A DNA stretch of 64,000 bases, from assembly GCA_000231825.2 (NCBI GenBank), contig JH720327.1, forward strand, positions 558,524-622,523. Direction: 5' to 3'. A program made the position numbers and the translations under genes. The notes under the pieces are model-generated. The model saw nothing but the letters and a program-made list of their open reading frames with translations. It did no database searches and was not told the origin of the DNA. This document shows, piece after piece, positions 23,571 through 37,471 of the stretch (the first letter of the stretch is position 1; the number at the start of each line of letters is the position of its first letter). This stretch comes from Tetrahymena elliotti 4EA (lineage: Eukaryota > Ciliophora > Oligohymenophorea > Hymenostomatida > Tetrahymenidae).

Positions 23571-26316
23571 TCAAAACTTTTGCAAAAATGAATTTTAAAG
23601 AGAATTTAATAACTTTTACAAAGAAGATTTTGTCTAATAAAATTGTATTTTACAATAATTATTTTATTGAATTATATATTTATTTGATTTATATACAGTT
23701 TTAATTAATATATTTAAGAATTTAGTTCATTGTTAGGATAAATTTGAAGAACTCGCTTGAGATCTGTGGCTGAGTTAGTTATCTAAGCTTTAGAGTCTTT
23801 GTTTAAGCATTTAATTATCTTAATTGACTTATTTCTTTTTATTTTAAACATCAGCAATAGTACTTTCTAAAAGTTTGATTTTCTCATTAAAGTTGTTGCT
23901 TTATTCAGTATTATCAAAAATTCTACTGCTTCTTAGCCCTTTTGATTAAGAGTCAGAAAGGTTTTATTTAAAATTCTCTAGATTTTCTTTGTATTTAGAT
24001 ATTTCTTTTTTAATTTAGTTTAGCTCTATTATTTAAGCTTGCTTTTCTTGTTCTACCTACATAAAATTAAATAAAAATCAGTAAAATTCAACAAAGTCAA
24101 GAAAGAATGTATTAAAAAAACCTACCTTATTCTTAAGATTAATTTCCTCTTTAAGCATATTTTAGTTCTCAATTAATTACATATACAGACTATCAAAATT
24201 TTCTTTTAATTATGTAATCTCCATATCTTTTGTCTGTAAATCTCTCTATAATTTTTGAATCACATAATTTTAATCTTTATTCAAATCCTCTGCTCTATTT
24301 TTTGACCTAATTATGTTAATCCTTTCAAATTATATTACAAAAAATCTAAACAATTAATTTGGTTTATACCTTTCAATCACTTTCTCATAATTAGCCCCCT
24401 CTATGTCTTCATCTATTTTCTATTAAACCTCTTATCTAACTTTCTCTAACTCCAAGTTATCATTTTTCTCTTTAACTTAAATTAATTATTTCTCCAAGTC
24501 ATCTATTTTCTTTTTCTATTCCTTCTCTCTTTAAGTAATATGTTCAAGTCTAGAATTAAAATTATTATAATTTGATTTTATTTTAATAACTTACTTAATT
24601 GGCAAAATATTTTAATTTACTCCTTATTATTTAAAATTTATTTTAATCAATAAACAATCCAAATAAATAAAATAACAACAAAATAATTGAATATTAGTTA
24701 TTTTTGAGTAAATTCTTGCTAATATTGTTAAGAAATATTTTTCTTAAAAATGGAAATTAAAATTGAAATTTTACTTTGTAGTTTCAACATGAAGCTTAGC
24801 TTTTAAATTAGCAATAATATCTTGGGTACTGTCTTCAGAATAGTTGGTATTTCCTAATTCAGTCTTTAGTCTTTTAACTTATTCCTTTAATTCTTAGTTT
24901 TCAATTTCAGTATTTTTTAACTTGGCTTTAAATTAATTTAATTCTGAAAATTATTTTTCTTTGTCTTAAGCTTCTATATCTTCATATTCTTAAATTTTTA
25001 TTCTTAGTTTCTCATCAGTTCTAAATAATAATTTTGTACTTAATTTATTTTAAATTGGCCTATTTAAATAAATACCTTCTCAGTTTAAGCATTTCATATT
25101 CTTAATCTTCAGCTTTTTATCTCCAAAAATCAAGTTCCATTTATAGATGTCTTGCATCTTATTCAAGTAATTCATTCTTATTAAAAATAACACATTTGCC
25201 TTAGTCAAAATAAAGGAAAATTTACTTTAATTTATTATTTATCAAGCTCTGGCTCTATGTTGTGTATCTTTTCTTGTAAATCTACTTTAAGACCCTAGAA
25301 GCTTTTAAGTTTCTTAGCTAAAAGAACACATTTTTTATAATATTTTTCTTTTTCTTGATCAATTTCTAAGTTTTACTAAATTTGAAATTAAGAAAATAAA
25401 TATTTATTCATTTTTCTATTTCAAAATAATGAATTTACTTGTTGTAAAAAATTAAGTTTTTCGCCTAATTTTGTATTGAGGACATGTTATTTAGCAATTT
25501 CTTCTTTCAAAACCTAAATAATCTCTGCTTCTTTTTGAATTCTGATTTTATCTTCTTTTTCTTCTTAATCAATATATCTTTACAATGCATTTCTTAATTT
25601 TTTATTTTCTTTCTCCATATCTCTTATTTTTTTATTAATTTCCATCATTTCTTCATTATGATCTTAAAGCTTATTGTTGTTATTTTTTAAAAATTATCAA
25701 TAAAATTATTTCTATTTCTATTTAATTTTCATTAAACTTTTTAATAAAGAATTAATTTTTTATTCACCTCAGACTTGAGTAAGCAGTTTTCCTTTTCATA
25801 TGATTTTAATATTTTTTGGCAAGGTGTTTCGTTTACTTTTTATTATTCTGATTCATAATAGTCATAATCAATATGCTTTTCAATTGTAGGAGTCTTTTTT
25901 TTAATTGAGCTGATATCTTTAAATTCGCTCTTGCAAAAGAAGTCAGCAGCATCATTACCTCTTGAATTTTTGCTACTATTATTATTACGCTATTAGCTAG
26001 TCTCTTTTTCATAAACACTTGAAGAAAGAATTTATCTATTAACTTTCTATGGAGTATAGTAGGATTATTTTTTATTTGAGGGTGGTAATCTATTAGTGAG
26101 AGGGTTATTTAAATTGTTGTTGAAGATATTAAATGAATCTGTTTTAGTATTTGAGTGCATATATGTACTTTATTAATTTCTATCTTGTTAGCCTTTGACA
26201 AAATTAAGCTAACTTTCAAAGGAAGTATTGCTCCTATAATGAACAGGCCTCTCATTAAACATAGATCCATTCCTGCTTAACAGCTGATCCATCCTAGAAA
26301 GCTTAGAAGCACTCAT
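23571..26316 (-). CDS. Long coiled-coil protein, function unknown
   Basis: The start is ATG 26314-26316 (MSASKLSRMDQLLSRNGSMF). The first 220 or so residues are Ser/Asn-rich and disordered, with an acidic patch (IDYDYYESEQ). From about 25760 leftwards the protein is almost entirely Glu/Lys/Leu/Gln heptad-like sequence, for example EEMMEINKKIRDMEKENKKL and NALQRYIDQEEKEDKIRIQK, consistent with long coiled coils. Several introns are visible, for example near 24060-24125, 24310-24370 and 24580-24780. The C-terminal segment reads SATDLKRVLQIYPNNELN. The TGA at 23571-23573 is reached if a final intron at about 23635-23700 is removed; unspliced, the frame stays open to about 23371. It resembles cytoskeletal or basal-body scaffold proteins in composition only. 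No named family is recognised. Confidence 0.72.
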
Positions 26317-27075
26317 TTATTTTAATCAAAAGATAATTTTTATAGTTTTTGTTTGTTAATTTTGCTGGATTGTTTCTTATAACAAAATAATACAAATTAA
26401 GAATTTATCAAACAAAATATATCCGTTAAAGCTCAATTGCATATAATATTAGTTTTTCTCTCCAAATATCAATTTGTGGTTTAACATAAACTAAAGCCAA
26501 TCACTTATTTTATATTTGTTTGTAATTGATTTATAATTTATTATATAATTGTTAATTGATCTCACTAATCTATTCACACAAAAATGTTTTTTTAAACAAT
26601 TTAAATTTTAAAAATAACACAAAAATAATAACCATAATTTGAACTTTTAATAATGATAAAGGACAATATCAACTTTTGTTAAAAAACCATTTAATTTGAT
26701 GAATCAATTTTTAAAGATTTTAATAAAAGCATAAATCAAATAACCTTGAAAGATAAAAAAATGGTTATTTCATTTGTTTATGGTAATCAATATTAATCAA
26801 TATAAATTAATAGAAGAATACCTTTTTTTATGTCTTGAATAATTAAACATTAAATTTTTTAACCTTTAAAAGAAATTAAGGGATTAGAATTATGAAATTA
26901 TCTTTGAAATTAAAAATTGTATTTTTCTTTCTTTGAATAGATTAAAGAGTAACACAAATGATATTTAAATTTAATTAAATATAATTTTTATTTTTGTTTG
27001 ATGAAATCAATTATAAATGCTTTATATCATGTTTTAACTATAAGGGTCTTAAAAGGAATTGTCTACTTTATTTGC
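26317..27075. other. AT-rich intergenic DNA
   Basis: About 760 bp between two minus-strand coiled-coil genes. No conserved coding segment is seen on either strand. It should hold the promoter of the 23571-26316 gene. Confidence 0.55.
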
Positions 27076-29817
27076 TCAAAGCTTTTTGTTAGAATTGACT
27101 GTAAATAAAATCTAATTTTGGTTTTTAACACTTTGGAATTTGTGATTTTAATTGATACTTCCATTTGACATAAACTTATCATAGTTTTGTTTATTTGTAT
27201 ATGTTTTTTCTTAGTAATTTATATGGACATTATTATTGCTATTAGCATTTAAATATGCTTATCCACCCAAAGAAGGTTTTATTTATAGATCATTTTCTCT
27301 ATTTTAGTCAAAATATTTACTCAATTAAACACGTTAGGGTTAATGTTCTTATTTTTGAGGTAATAGTTACTAAATTTATTATGGAGGTTTGTTTGTTTTA
27401 ATTTATTCTAACAATTCAATATGCTTTTATAAATTATTATTTGTTTCTAATAGATTTTTATTCTATATTTGAATTGCTATCAGTTCATTTTCTAGCTGAA
27501 TTTATCTTTGATTATCTTTTTCTTCAAGTTTCTCCTTTAAAACCAATATTTAATCAGTGAACAATCCAAGCTGCTTTTGAGAATCTTTGAGATCAAATTA
27601 CATTTATTAAATCAAATTGTCTTTGTCAACTATTTCTACTTTCAAGGTTTCTATATTGGTTTCTAAACTCTGAACTTATTCTTCTAACTGTTATATGCTA
27701 AATAAATAATCGAAAAAATGAATATAATTTAAATTAAAATAATAAACTAATTACTATTTTGGATGAGGTGCTTGAATCTAAGGAGCAACAACTGGCTATG
27801 AAAATCTTTAGCTTTCTTATGTATTGTTTTGTTGCTTTTAAAAATCTTAAGAAAGCTAGTTGTAAAGTTTTTCTTGGTTAAGGAGTAATTCCATTAAACT
27901 GACTTTTTCTTTAGAGAGGACATCATTCTTCTCTTAGAGCTCTCTTAACTATTCATTCAGGGCATTCTAAGATTTTCTTTCTCCTCTAGCACTATTTTCA
28001 TTAGAGTAATAATTAGAATGATTACTATTTTTTAATTCCAAATCTTTAATAATATCTTGCTGTTCTTTATTCTTTTATTGCAATTAAACAATTTGCAACT
28101 TAAGCTAATTATTCTCTTCTTAAACATTTTAAAACTTAGATATGTTTATCTATTAGTTATTATACATTTCTTTTATTTCTTAAAGATTGTTTCTAAGCAT
28201 AATGTTTTCAGCTTAAATTTCATTAAATCTAATACTATTATCCTTTTATTAATCTTTTAATTACTACTCCTTATCAAACTCTTTGATATATTCATTTTTT
28301 TCATTGTTGCTATTGCCAGCTATCTAACAAGATATTTTATTTGACTCATAGGTATCATTATTAGTAACTTCTAATAATGATACTTTATAATCATGGGAAT
28401 TAAAGTCCTCTTACATATTTTTATCTTTTGAAAATTTAGATATCTATTCATTTTAATTTGTACTAAAAAAATTAATCGTATCTGCATTCTAGATTGAATT
28501 TATGTTACTTTGTGTAAAATTATCATGCTAAAACATATGAGGAGCCAAAGGTGTTTCTACTTAATCTTCAATGTAAATCTAAGAATTTTCAAAGCTGAAA
28601 ATTTCCTATTTAGGAGTATATTTTACTACATTTAGTGTGTTTTGAGATAAATCTATTTTAAGATTATTATTATTACTATTAACATTATTTTTGATTGTTT
28701 GTATTTGCTTTTCATCTTGCTTTTATATCTAGCTTTGCTAAGTTTAAACCCTTTCATTGCTTTAGTAATTACTTGGGGAAGACATCAGTTTTGAGGCTTA
28801 GTCTTGGGATGTATTAAGAATAAATAAACTTCCACTTGTATTGTTACTTACTTTAATTGAATTGCTATTTGTATTGAATATGTTATTCCTTTTAATTGTC
28901 TAAGACTAAGATGTGAATTACTGATTATTCATATTTTTTAGTGTTTCAGATATTAAATCATTCTAATTTCCTATTGAATTAGGAATGTTAATATTTTATT
29001 AGCTACCAAATGATTATTTATTTATCTTTTCAAAAACTAAATTTTTCTTTAATCGAGCTAAATCATTTTATGCATTTTTATTTTAAGTATTTAAATTATA
29101 AGAAACACTTCTATTATTCTACTCTAGAGAAGAATTTCTTTATACCTAATTGCCTTGATATTATCTTTGCTTTCCATCATAAGATTACTTCTAAAACATA
29201 TTTTAGTCTTTATCAAATTAAGCATTACGAATAAAGGAACTATTTCTCAAGTTTCCTCTTTGTGAAATGTTTCCTAATGATGTATTATTTTCAATTATTG
29301 AAGACTAGTTAGCCCTTAATTTTTATCCATAAGAAGTATTAACCTATTCTGCATCATCAAATATACGCTTACTTTAATGATGACTTCTAGGAGGCTAAGG
29401 AACTTAATGAGTAATATCCAGGATATTTGATTGTGAATCCTATATTTAAGCATTTTACTATTAATTAAGGATTAAAAATTATTGATTGTTTGATGAAATA
29501 ATTTCATTCATTCCTTTTACTGTCCCAGCAGTAAGAATTTTAGAATTGTATGATTAAAATGGACTCATCTAAATTGTTTAAGCAGAGCTATTTATTCCTG
29601 GAGTAATGCCAATCTAAGGGACAGATCTATTTTATGTTTATTTAATAGGAGTATAATAAGTTTATACATTTCCATTTTGTATTAAATATCCATTTTATGA
29701 ATAATTTGGAAGAACACTCTACTAATTTATAACATTGTATTTAATTGGACTTTGCTATATGTTTTTTATTTTGCTAACAGCAATCTATGGTGGCTGGATT
29801 ACCCTGTTAAAATTCAT
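27076..29817 (-). CDS. Gln/Asn-rich coiled-coil protein, function unknown
   Basis: An 894-residue protein from ATG 29815-29817 (MNFNRVIQPPQIAVSKIKNI) to TGA 27076-27078, with one 57-bp intron at 27698-27754. The total coding length is then a multiple of three. Residues 1 to about 500 are low-complexity, rich in Gln, Asn and Ser (for example HQVPQPPRSHHQSKRIFDD). The region from about residue 520 is coiled-coil: EFDKEQQLKDQQKDNSIRF, LQEIKEMYNNQQINISKF, NALNEQLRELQEKNDVLS and, after the intron, QQLEEQVQSLETNIETLKVE. No catalytic motif is apparent. It lies head to tail with two similar Q-rich genes. It is probably a structural or scaffold protein, which is an inference from composition only. Confidence 0.8.
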
Positions 29818-30700
29818 AAGTGAAAGTGAATAATATGAAGGGTGTTAAAATTTTTAATATCAGATGGAGTTGCTTACTTCTTTGACTAGTAAATAAAATG
29901 ATTTGATGCTATTACAATATTTAATTCTAAAATGTGTTAAATTAAACTGTAGCAATAATACCAATTCAATCTTAAATAATTTATTAACATAAAATCAATC
30001 AATACCTGATATTAAAAAATAGATTCTTTCTTCAAAAATATTGTTCGTTTAACAGCATTTTACTTTTAAAGAAATAAATGCTCGTTAAAAACCTTAAAGA
30101 TAAAGACTAATTTATTATTTACTTAAAAAATTTCTTCTCTCATTTTTTTAGGAAAACATTTTTAATTCCTTTTAAAATAAAAGTAAAAAGATTTCTTTCC
30201 ATAAAATTTCTATTTTTTTACACTCTATTTTTAATATTAAAATAAATATTTTTTCATGATTATTCAGTCTAAAATCATTTTGAAATATAACATAAAACAA
30301 ATATCTCTGGCATATCATTCATGTCAGATAAAATGTTAAATTATTTAAAACATGAAACAGTCAGAGATTTTGAAATAATGTATTCAAAAAAGAAATTTAA
30401 TTATATTTAATAATAAAAATGAGAAAATAATTTTAATTAGAATGAATAATCAAAATGATTAAAATAAATTTAATTAAAGAATAATAATAAATAAAAAAGA
30501 AAGTAAATTTGATAAATATTCTAAAACAAATTACTAAATAGTAATAAATATATAAATTTATTTTATTTATTTCATTATTAGCATATTTGCTTAATAATAA
30601 TTAATTATTTATTATTTTAATTAAACATTTCTTATTTACTAAAAAAGCAAATATTTTTTGATTTAGGATAATATTAATTATAAATATTTTATGGATTTAA
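29818..30700. other. AT-rich intergenic DNA
   Basis: About 880 bp between the kinase stop and the start of the coiled-coil gene, both minus strand. No gene is recognised. It is the presumed promoter region of the 27076-29817 gene. Confidence 0.55.
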
Positions 30701-33700
30701 TCAATTTTGGTAAATGAAGTCAAGTGGGTTATATATTTTTGTTGAAGCAGCTGTTCCGTTAAAAATTATATTTTTTGTTGGAGATAAACTGGTGTTTACT
30801 CCATTAACTTACTAAGACTAATTTGTAGCAGCTTATGAATTATAATTTTAAGCAAGTATTTGTTAACCATTTATATTTATTCCTTATATTCCCCCAAAAT
30901 TTATCTAACCAGAATTCTTTCCATAAGAAATAGGATTATTAATTACTATTTAATGCTGTTAGATATTATTATGTTACTAACTTTAAAGAGAAGCCTTGCT
31001 AGAAGAAGTAGAAAATTATTTTGATGAAGGATTTTTTTGTAATTGATTGGCTTTTGTTCCATTTATTTTGACTAAAGCACGACTACGGCGATTTATATCT
31101 GTCAAAATACGATTTGAACTGTTATAATAAGCTTAATCTTCCTATTAATCACTATTCTCTTCATTGTAGTCTTGCTCTTCTGTTTTTAATCTTTTGTTGT
31201 TTTGTTAATTTTGTTGTTAATAATGATTATTGGATTGAATTGATAGAGACTATTACTATTACAATTACTATTACTGATGCTAGAGTAGAAGATGAGATTA
31301 TTATGAAGAGTGGCTAAAGTTATTCATAAAATTATTAGTTTGAAGTTTCATAGCAGAATTGGCCTTTAAGTGTTACTTTGATACTAATTTACTTGATTTT
31401 TATTTTTAACCCAAACTATTTGATTATTTCATATGTGTTGGTTTATTGTTATTTGCTTGAGATTGTTACCATAAATATTGCTAATAAATTTAATTTTCAT
31501 TTTAAACTTTTCCATTGTTGCTATCGTTTACTTCTGTATTGTGACGCATAATTCCTGTTTGTGTAATTAGATGAGAATTTAATGATTAAAGAGGAAGAGA
31601 TCCTTCAGTCTCAAGTTTTGTATAAGGACTATTACTTGTTTAATTAAGTGTCATTTAACTAATTTATGTTTGATTATTTGAAGAGCTACCCTTACGTTAG
31701 ATAAAATTATTCATCTCATAAGACCCTTAAGTAGTCTATGGTTATGAGTTTAGTTGTTGTAAAATTTTTTGTTATTATTAGTGTTTAATTTGTTATTGCT
31801 AAATTTAGAAAATAAGATTTTACTATTATTTTTGTTATTGTTGTTATTATAAAATCTTTTAATTTTAAATTTATTGTTGTTGCTCTCTTTACTATTTCAA
31901 CTATTATAACTAAAGTTACTTCTACTTTTTAATACGATTTAAATTTGAATCGAAATAAAATTCTTCAAATATTTTTGGAAGATTTTCTTCATCTTGACCA
32001 ATTTAACAATTGAGTAGCTTTTTACGAAATTCTTTTTCTCCCTAATAAAATTCGTCTTCATCAAAATTAAAACCTAAAACATTTGGTTTAAGAGGAGGTT
32101 CTATTAATTTCTCAAGAACATCTCCAATTTTTATTGGTTTGAACCATTAGTGAGCTAAAATGTCTCTTATTCCATTCTTAATACCTAATCTATTCTATGG
32201 ATGTTTAGCAAGTAATCCTTTTAGCAAATTCTTTAATTCAACAGATAATTCAACATGATCAGGGAAGTCTAGATCTTCTTATAATATCCTCTAATAAATA
32301 GCATCTGTATCATGACTATAAAAGGGAGGAAGGCCAGTAACCTATTTTTAATAAAAAAATTATTTAAATTATTCAAAATAAATTTGATGAAATACTAATT
32401 CATAGAGTAAAGCACCCAAACAATAAAAGTCAACTGTATAAGTATGACCAACTTTCATTAACATTTCAGGAGCCATATACTCAGGAGAGCCACAAAAACT
32501 GTAAGCATGTTCATTAATATCCATATCAGGTTTAGATAGACCGAAATCACCTAATTATTATTTTTATTTTTATTTATTTTTCATTATTTAATGATTTACC
32601 AATCCTAACATGTCCATCTAGATCAAGAAGAATATTCTCTGGCTTAATATCTCTGTAAATAATATGTCTATATTTTTAATATTTTAGTAATTAAATAAAA
32701 TGTTCAATAGATTGTTTTTTTTAATTTACCTTTTATGGAGATAGTCAATACCTAAACAGATTTCTACAAAGTAAAAACGTGCCATTTCTTCACTCATTCT
32801 TTTAATACGACGAAGGTGATAAAAGAGTTCTCCACCAGCACAATACTCCATACAAAAACCAAGATAACTCTTGCTTTCAAATGAATACTCTAACTTGAGT
32901 AAGAAAGGATGAGCAATACTTGCCATAATATTACGCTCATTCTACACAATCACTTCTTTTTTATTTTCGATAATAAACTTCTTATCAATTAATTTTAATG
33001 CAAACATCTTGCCAGTATCTTTCTTTTACACTAAATAAACTCTGCTGAATCCACCTAATCCTATACACCTAATTAAATGAAACGATTCAAGTCCTACTTC
33101 TCTATACTATATTGTATTATCAATAGTATCAGAATTGAAGTCATAGTATAAAGGCTAAATGTGCATACATTTATTATTAAAAATAGAAATAGGCCTCTTC
33201 TTTTAAGTTAAATAGTATGTAACAGCAATATTTTATGATGATGAAACAAAAGAAACAATTGATTGCAAATGTTAAATAATATTTTCTTCATCTTCATTTT
33301 TCAAGACATTCTTTTCATAATAATATAGTCTACGAAGTATAAAATTAAATAGCCATTCTACATTTTTCTCTTTTGTTCTAAATTCATAGTGGATTGTCTC
33401 ATTTTTATACTTCAAATTTATTTAACAATTTCTATCTGAATCTTAACTTTTCTTAACTTTTTATTAATATTTTTCATTTAATTCTAATTGAATTTAATCT
33501 TCTTCACTATCACTGTCTTCTTCCTTCAAAGCCTTTTCTAAAACTGACATTTTCTTTTTATGTTGCTATTGTTAGTATATTTAAATTATTTTCTATTTGT
33601 TTAAAGTCAAATCTTCTTCTAAGTCTAATTATTCCTTTGATAACTAATCAGCAGTATTTTGCTTTGATATCTACTATGCTGAACTTTTATCTTTTTAATC

Positions 33701-33724
33701 TTTAGATCCATTTCTTTAACTCAT
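30701..33724 (-). CDS. AGC-family Ser/Thr protein kinase with long Q-rich C-terminal tail
   Basis: Reads from ATG 33722-33724 (MSQRNGSKDQKDKSSAQQ) to TGA 30701-30703. An acidic N-terminal part of about 215 residues precedes the kinase domain. The kinase motifs are the Gly loop GLGGFSRVYLV, the ATP lysine in MFALKLIDKK, the helix-C Glu in VQNERNIMA, the hinge CMEYCAGGELFYHLRR, the catalytic loop YRDIKPENILLD (YRD as is usual in AGC kinases), DFGLSKPDMD and the activation segment CGSPEYMAPEML. The AGC C-tail has PPLKPNVLGFNFDEDEF and a hydrophobic-motif-like FEEFYF. After it come about 350 residues rich in Gln, encoded by TAA, TAG, CAA and CAG. Three AT-rich introns lie at about 32340-32395, 32555-32605 and 32667-32730. 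The substrate is unknown. The Q/N-rich frame just upstream may be the true N-terminus of this gene. Confidence 0.88.
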
Positions 33725-33780
33725 ATTACCTTATTTACTAAATAAAAATAATTTAATTAATCTAATAAAACATAAATTCA

Positions 33781-36083
33781 TCATTTTCTTAATTCATTTG
33801 AACCTTTAATTTTTCTTGATTATCTTAAAATATTTTATATTTTTTTAACAATTTATAATGGGTATTGAGAAAACGAATTTTGTATTTTAAACAAAAAGAA
33901 AATTGTATTTTGATAAAACATTTTTAAACATATCTATATTAGATCTAAGGTTATAAATTTTTATAGAAGAGAGAAAACTAATTAAAATTACCTGCTGTTG
34001 GTTTATTTAGACATTTGAGAAGCAGTATCTTGAGAAGATTAATTCTCAATTGTGTTTAGGTTGTAGGGCTATTGGAGGATGCCATTTTTATTTGAAGAAG
34101 ATTAAATTTGGTTTTAGAATTATAAATTGTAAATATTTTCTTCATTGGCCTATTCTATCTTAATGAAGTTTTAGTTTGCTTTTGATTAGTTTATGGAGCC
34201 TTCGTAGGTGTATAGCTTTTATTAAGAGCCAAGAATTCCTTGTTGTAATGAAGATATGTTTTAGGCAGCTGGAAGAGGTACAGTTGATGGTTCTGTTTTT
34301 AAATTTAGGTTTCTTTGTTGATTAAAGCTGTGGATGTTAAAATTTTATTATTTTGGTGCAGAATTTTATCTTCTCGAATCATCTTAGCTATTTATTGTTA
34401 GACCTTTGTTTATTCCAATTAAGAAATTAGAATGAGAGGCAGTGTTAAAAGTACCAGCACCGCCACCACTTGTTGTTACACGAGAATTAATCTTTGATGC
34501 TGAACTTAATCTGACACTACTGTTTGTACCATTGTTTTTAGTTGTGGAGTTATTATAAAATCCGTTTTATTTACTGTTGCTTGTAGTGCTAGGAAGATTT
34601 GTAGAATTTAAATTCGTTGCTTATTAAGCATAATTTTCATTATTTCCTAAATTATTTTATGGAGTGTATATTTAAAAGTCATTCATCAATTTCATATTAT
34701 CATTACTATTTCTACTCATTATATTTGAATTCTTTTATGTTTGTATTTAATCATAACTACTTCTTAAATCACTATTATTACGATTTGATTGTGGCATTCC
34801 ACTTGTTTTTCCTAATTAAATTCCTTTTCCTTAACTAGACTTTTAAATTAACTGTTAAATTCCTTATAAAGAAATTTATTGTGAATATTATGGAGTTGGT
34901 TATTGATACTACTATTATTAAGGTGTTTCTAATTATTGTTGTTATTACTACTACTACTATATCATTAAATTTATTAGATTTTGTTGATGTGTATTGCTAT
35001 TTTGTTATGACATCAGCATATGTTATTATGGTTGATTTTAATTATTTAAATTTACAGATTAATGCATTGGATTTACATTTTGTTAGTTACTTGGCAAATG
35101 CTATTAATTTGCTAATTAATGAACAGCTACTTTTTAAGTAGATAACGCTGTTTAATTTCCATTACTATATGCACCTGAATTACCAGATGTGACTTAAGTT
35201 GACAAAAACGATTTATGCAATCCATTTTTCCATAAATACTAATTTCCTTATCCTTAACTATTGAAATTGATGCCTACTCCTGCTTAATTTTTCTTTTGTG
35301 AGCTATTAAGTTGGACGTTAGAAGAAAGATTTTAATTGCTTAGACGAGCCTTGAGATTTTATTGAGAATCTGCTCTTTGTTTTTTCTAATTTATCAATTG
35401 TTTCTGACTTGAATTATTTCTAGAATTTGAGAGCTATTTTAAAACTAATGACTGAACTTAGTGACTTCCATTCTAATTTTAATTCATATTCAAGTTGCTT
35501 AAATTGTTGTTCATATTTAAATTTTGGAAGTGGGCTGTGTTGTTTTAGCTTCCATTCAAATTTATTATATCATTCGAGGCTTCACGTTGCTGCTGTAAAC
35601 TACTTCCAACCTATAATTGCAAATAATACTCTCTTGGCTCATTATAAGTAGCATTGCCTGATTAATTAGAATTTACATTATTTAAAGGGTACATTTAATA
35701 CTATGAATTCTTCTCTTATGATATTTGCTGAATTGGCTGTAAAAAGGGTGTTTAATTCTAACTTTGTTAGCTATAAGATATCAACGATGCTGAATTTTAC
35801 GTAGTTTCTCCTATACTGTTTCCATTGCCATTAAATTTTATTTTATGGAGACGTTTCTCTGATTAGGCTCCGTGAATCATTAACTAATTATGCTGGCTAT
35901 TTTTACAAAATGAAGCAGATTCAATAATGAAATGACTATTTTAAATATCAAATACTTTTTCTTTTGTGTGGAAGTATGTGGCTATGATTAGGGACCCAAA
36001 TTTTAGGAACTCCCTTAATGCTTTGAATTGCCTAAAAAAACAGGTGAACCCATTAACAATGATTGAGGTGGTCCTTAACTCAT
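33781..36083 (-). CDS. Gln/Asn-rich low-complexity reading frame, possibly the N-terminal part of the kinase gene
   Basis: Starts at ATG 36081-36083 (MSQGPPQSLLMGSPVFLGNS). Once a 59-bp intron at 35897-35955 is removed, it stays open for more than 740 codons. Composition is dominated by Gln, Asn and Ser, with no folded domain that I recognise (for example SQNTSPYNSY-like stretches and repeated N/Q runs encoded by TAA/TAG). Read unspliced it ends at TGA 33781-33783, only 57 bp before the kinase ATG. If the GT at 33991 is spliced to the AG at 33738 (254-bp intron), the frame continues as NSSKQGN straight into the kinase start codon in phase. Fusion with the kinase gene therefore looks at least as likely as a separate gene. 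Confidence 0.68.
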
Positions 36084-37471
36084 TTTACTTATTTGCTTCT
36101 TCTTATCTATGATTTATTGAAAAACAAAACTAATTATCTTGCTGAATATAACTTTTAAAAATTAGAATTTCTTAAGTTAATTCTTTTTGATATTTTTCAA
36201 TGAATATAAATAAATCAAGTAATTATTATCTATTTATTTATTATCTCTAAGACCCTCAAATAAACAAGAAATTAATTTTTTACCCAGTTTTATTGTAATT
36301 CAACTTTCATAAATTTTTACTGTGTTTTAGATATTTACTCAAATAAATTACTAATTGTTTAAAGTACCAATTTTTTTTATGTATCATACTATTTCTTCTA
36401 ATCTCCATAAGCATGAACTTTCAAAAATCTGCTATGCCCAGTTGATAAATTTATAATTATCATCAGTTGATATTTATTTTTGTTTAAATATTCTTCCTAA
36501 TTAAAATATTTGAAACTTTAACTGAATTACTTTTATTAAGAATAATGTATTCCGAATCACAAACTCCTAAAATAATTAGAATAGTTAAATATTTTTATCT
36601 AAAGTTAAAATTTTAAAAAGCTCATAATATATATATTCATAAACAAAATGACTTAAACTATTAATTACATTAACTGATAAATAAATATAACAAATTATTA
36701 TTTAATTTTGTTGGTTTTAGTGTAATTTTATTTTACGACATATTAATTTACACTTTACTTGTAGCTTGTTGAAAAAAAATCCATATCATTGTAAATATCT
36801 ATTTTATTGTCAAATAAAAATGAAACCTTAAAAAAAATATTTCATAATTTTTAATTTAATTTAAATTTCTATTTCAATAAATACAACAAAATAAAAATAA
36901 ATGAATTTATTTTAAATGAAAATATAAAAATTTATTTTTAGTGATATACCATAATTTTTGAGAATCTTTCAAGAAATTATACAAAAAATATTTTTCAGCA
37001 TTCGAAAGTATGTATTAAGAGCAAATAAACTAAATAGCTCTTTTATAATTTTTTATATTGAGGGAATGTAATATATACAATTAAGATGGATAATATTTAA
37101 GCTTTAAATAATCAATAATAAAATATATAAAAAAAATTTTGAGTTTGTCTTGTTTGATTATTAGAAAATTATAATTTTGATTTGTAATAGATGAACTCGA
37201 TTGCTATGTTGAATAAAAAAATTATTAATATTTATTGTTTTTAAGTAAAATGAAAAAATATTTTCTAAAAAATTAAGAATTAATTAACATAAAATAACTC
37301 GTTGTCTTTTATTAAGTTTTTTGATACAATTTTTGATTGCATTACAATTATAATAATTATTAAAGTTTCTCAAAAAACAAAAGCAGCGTTAAATTATTAT
37401 TAAGGGATAGCATTAGAAAAGAAGTTGTCTCTAAACATCTTGAATAAAATAAATCAGAAATACTTGCTTGA
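36084..37471. other. Divergent promoter region with a weak small open frame
   Basis: This 1.4 kb lies between the minus-strand Q/N-rich gene and the plus-strand GAF gene, so it must serve both promoters. Most is featureless AT-rich DNA. A slightly richer patch at 36215-36560 on the minus strand holds an 82-codon frame (ATG 36461-36463, MIIINLSTGHSRFLKVHAYG, TGA 36215-36217). It has no homologue that I recognise. It could be a small gene, an upstream exon or chance. Confidence 0.4.
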
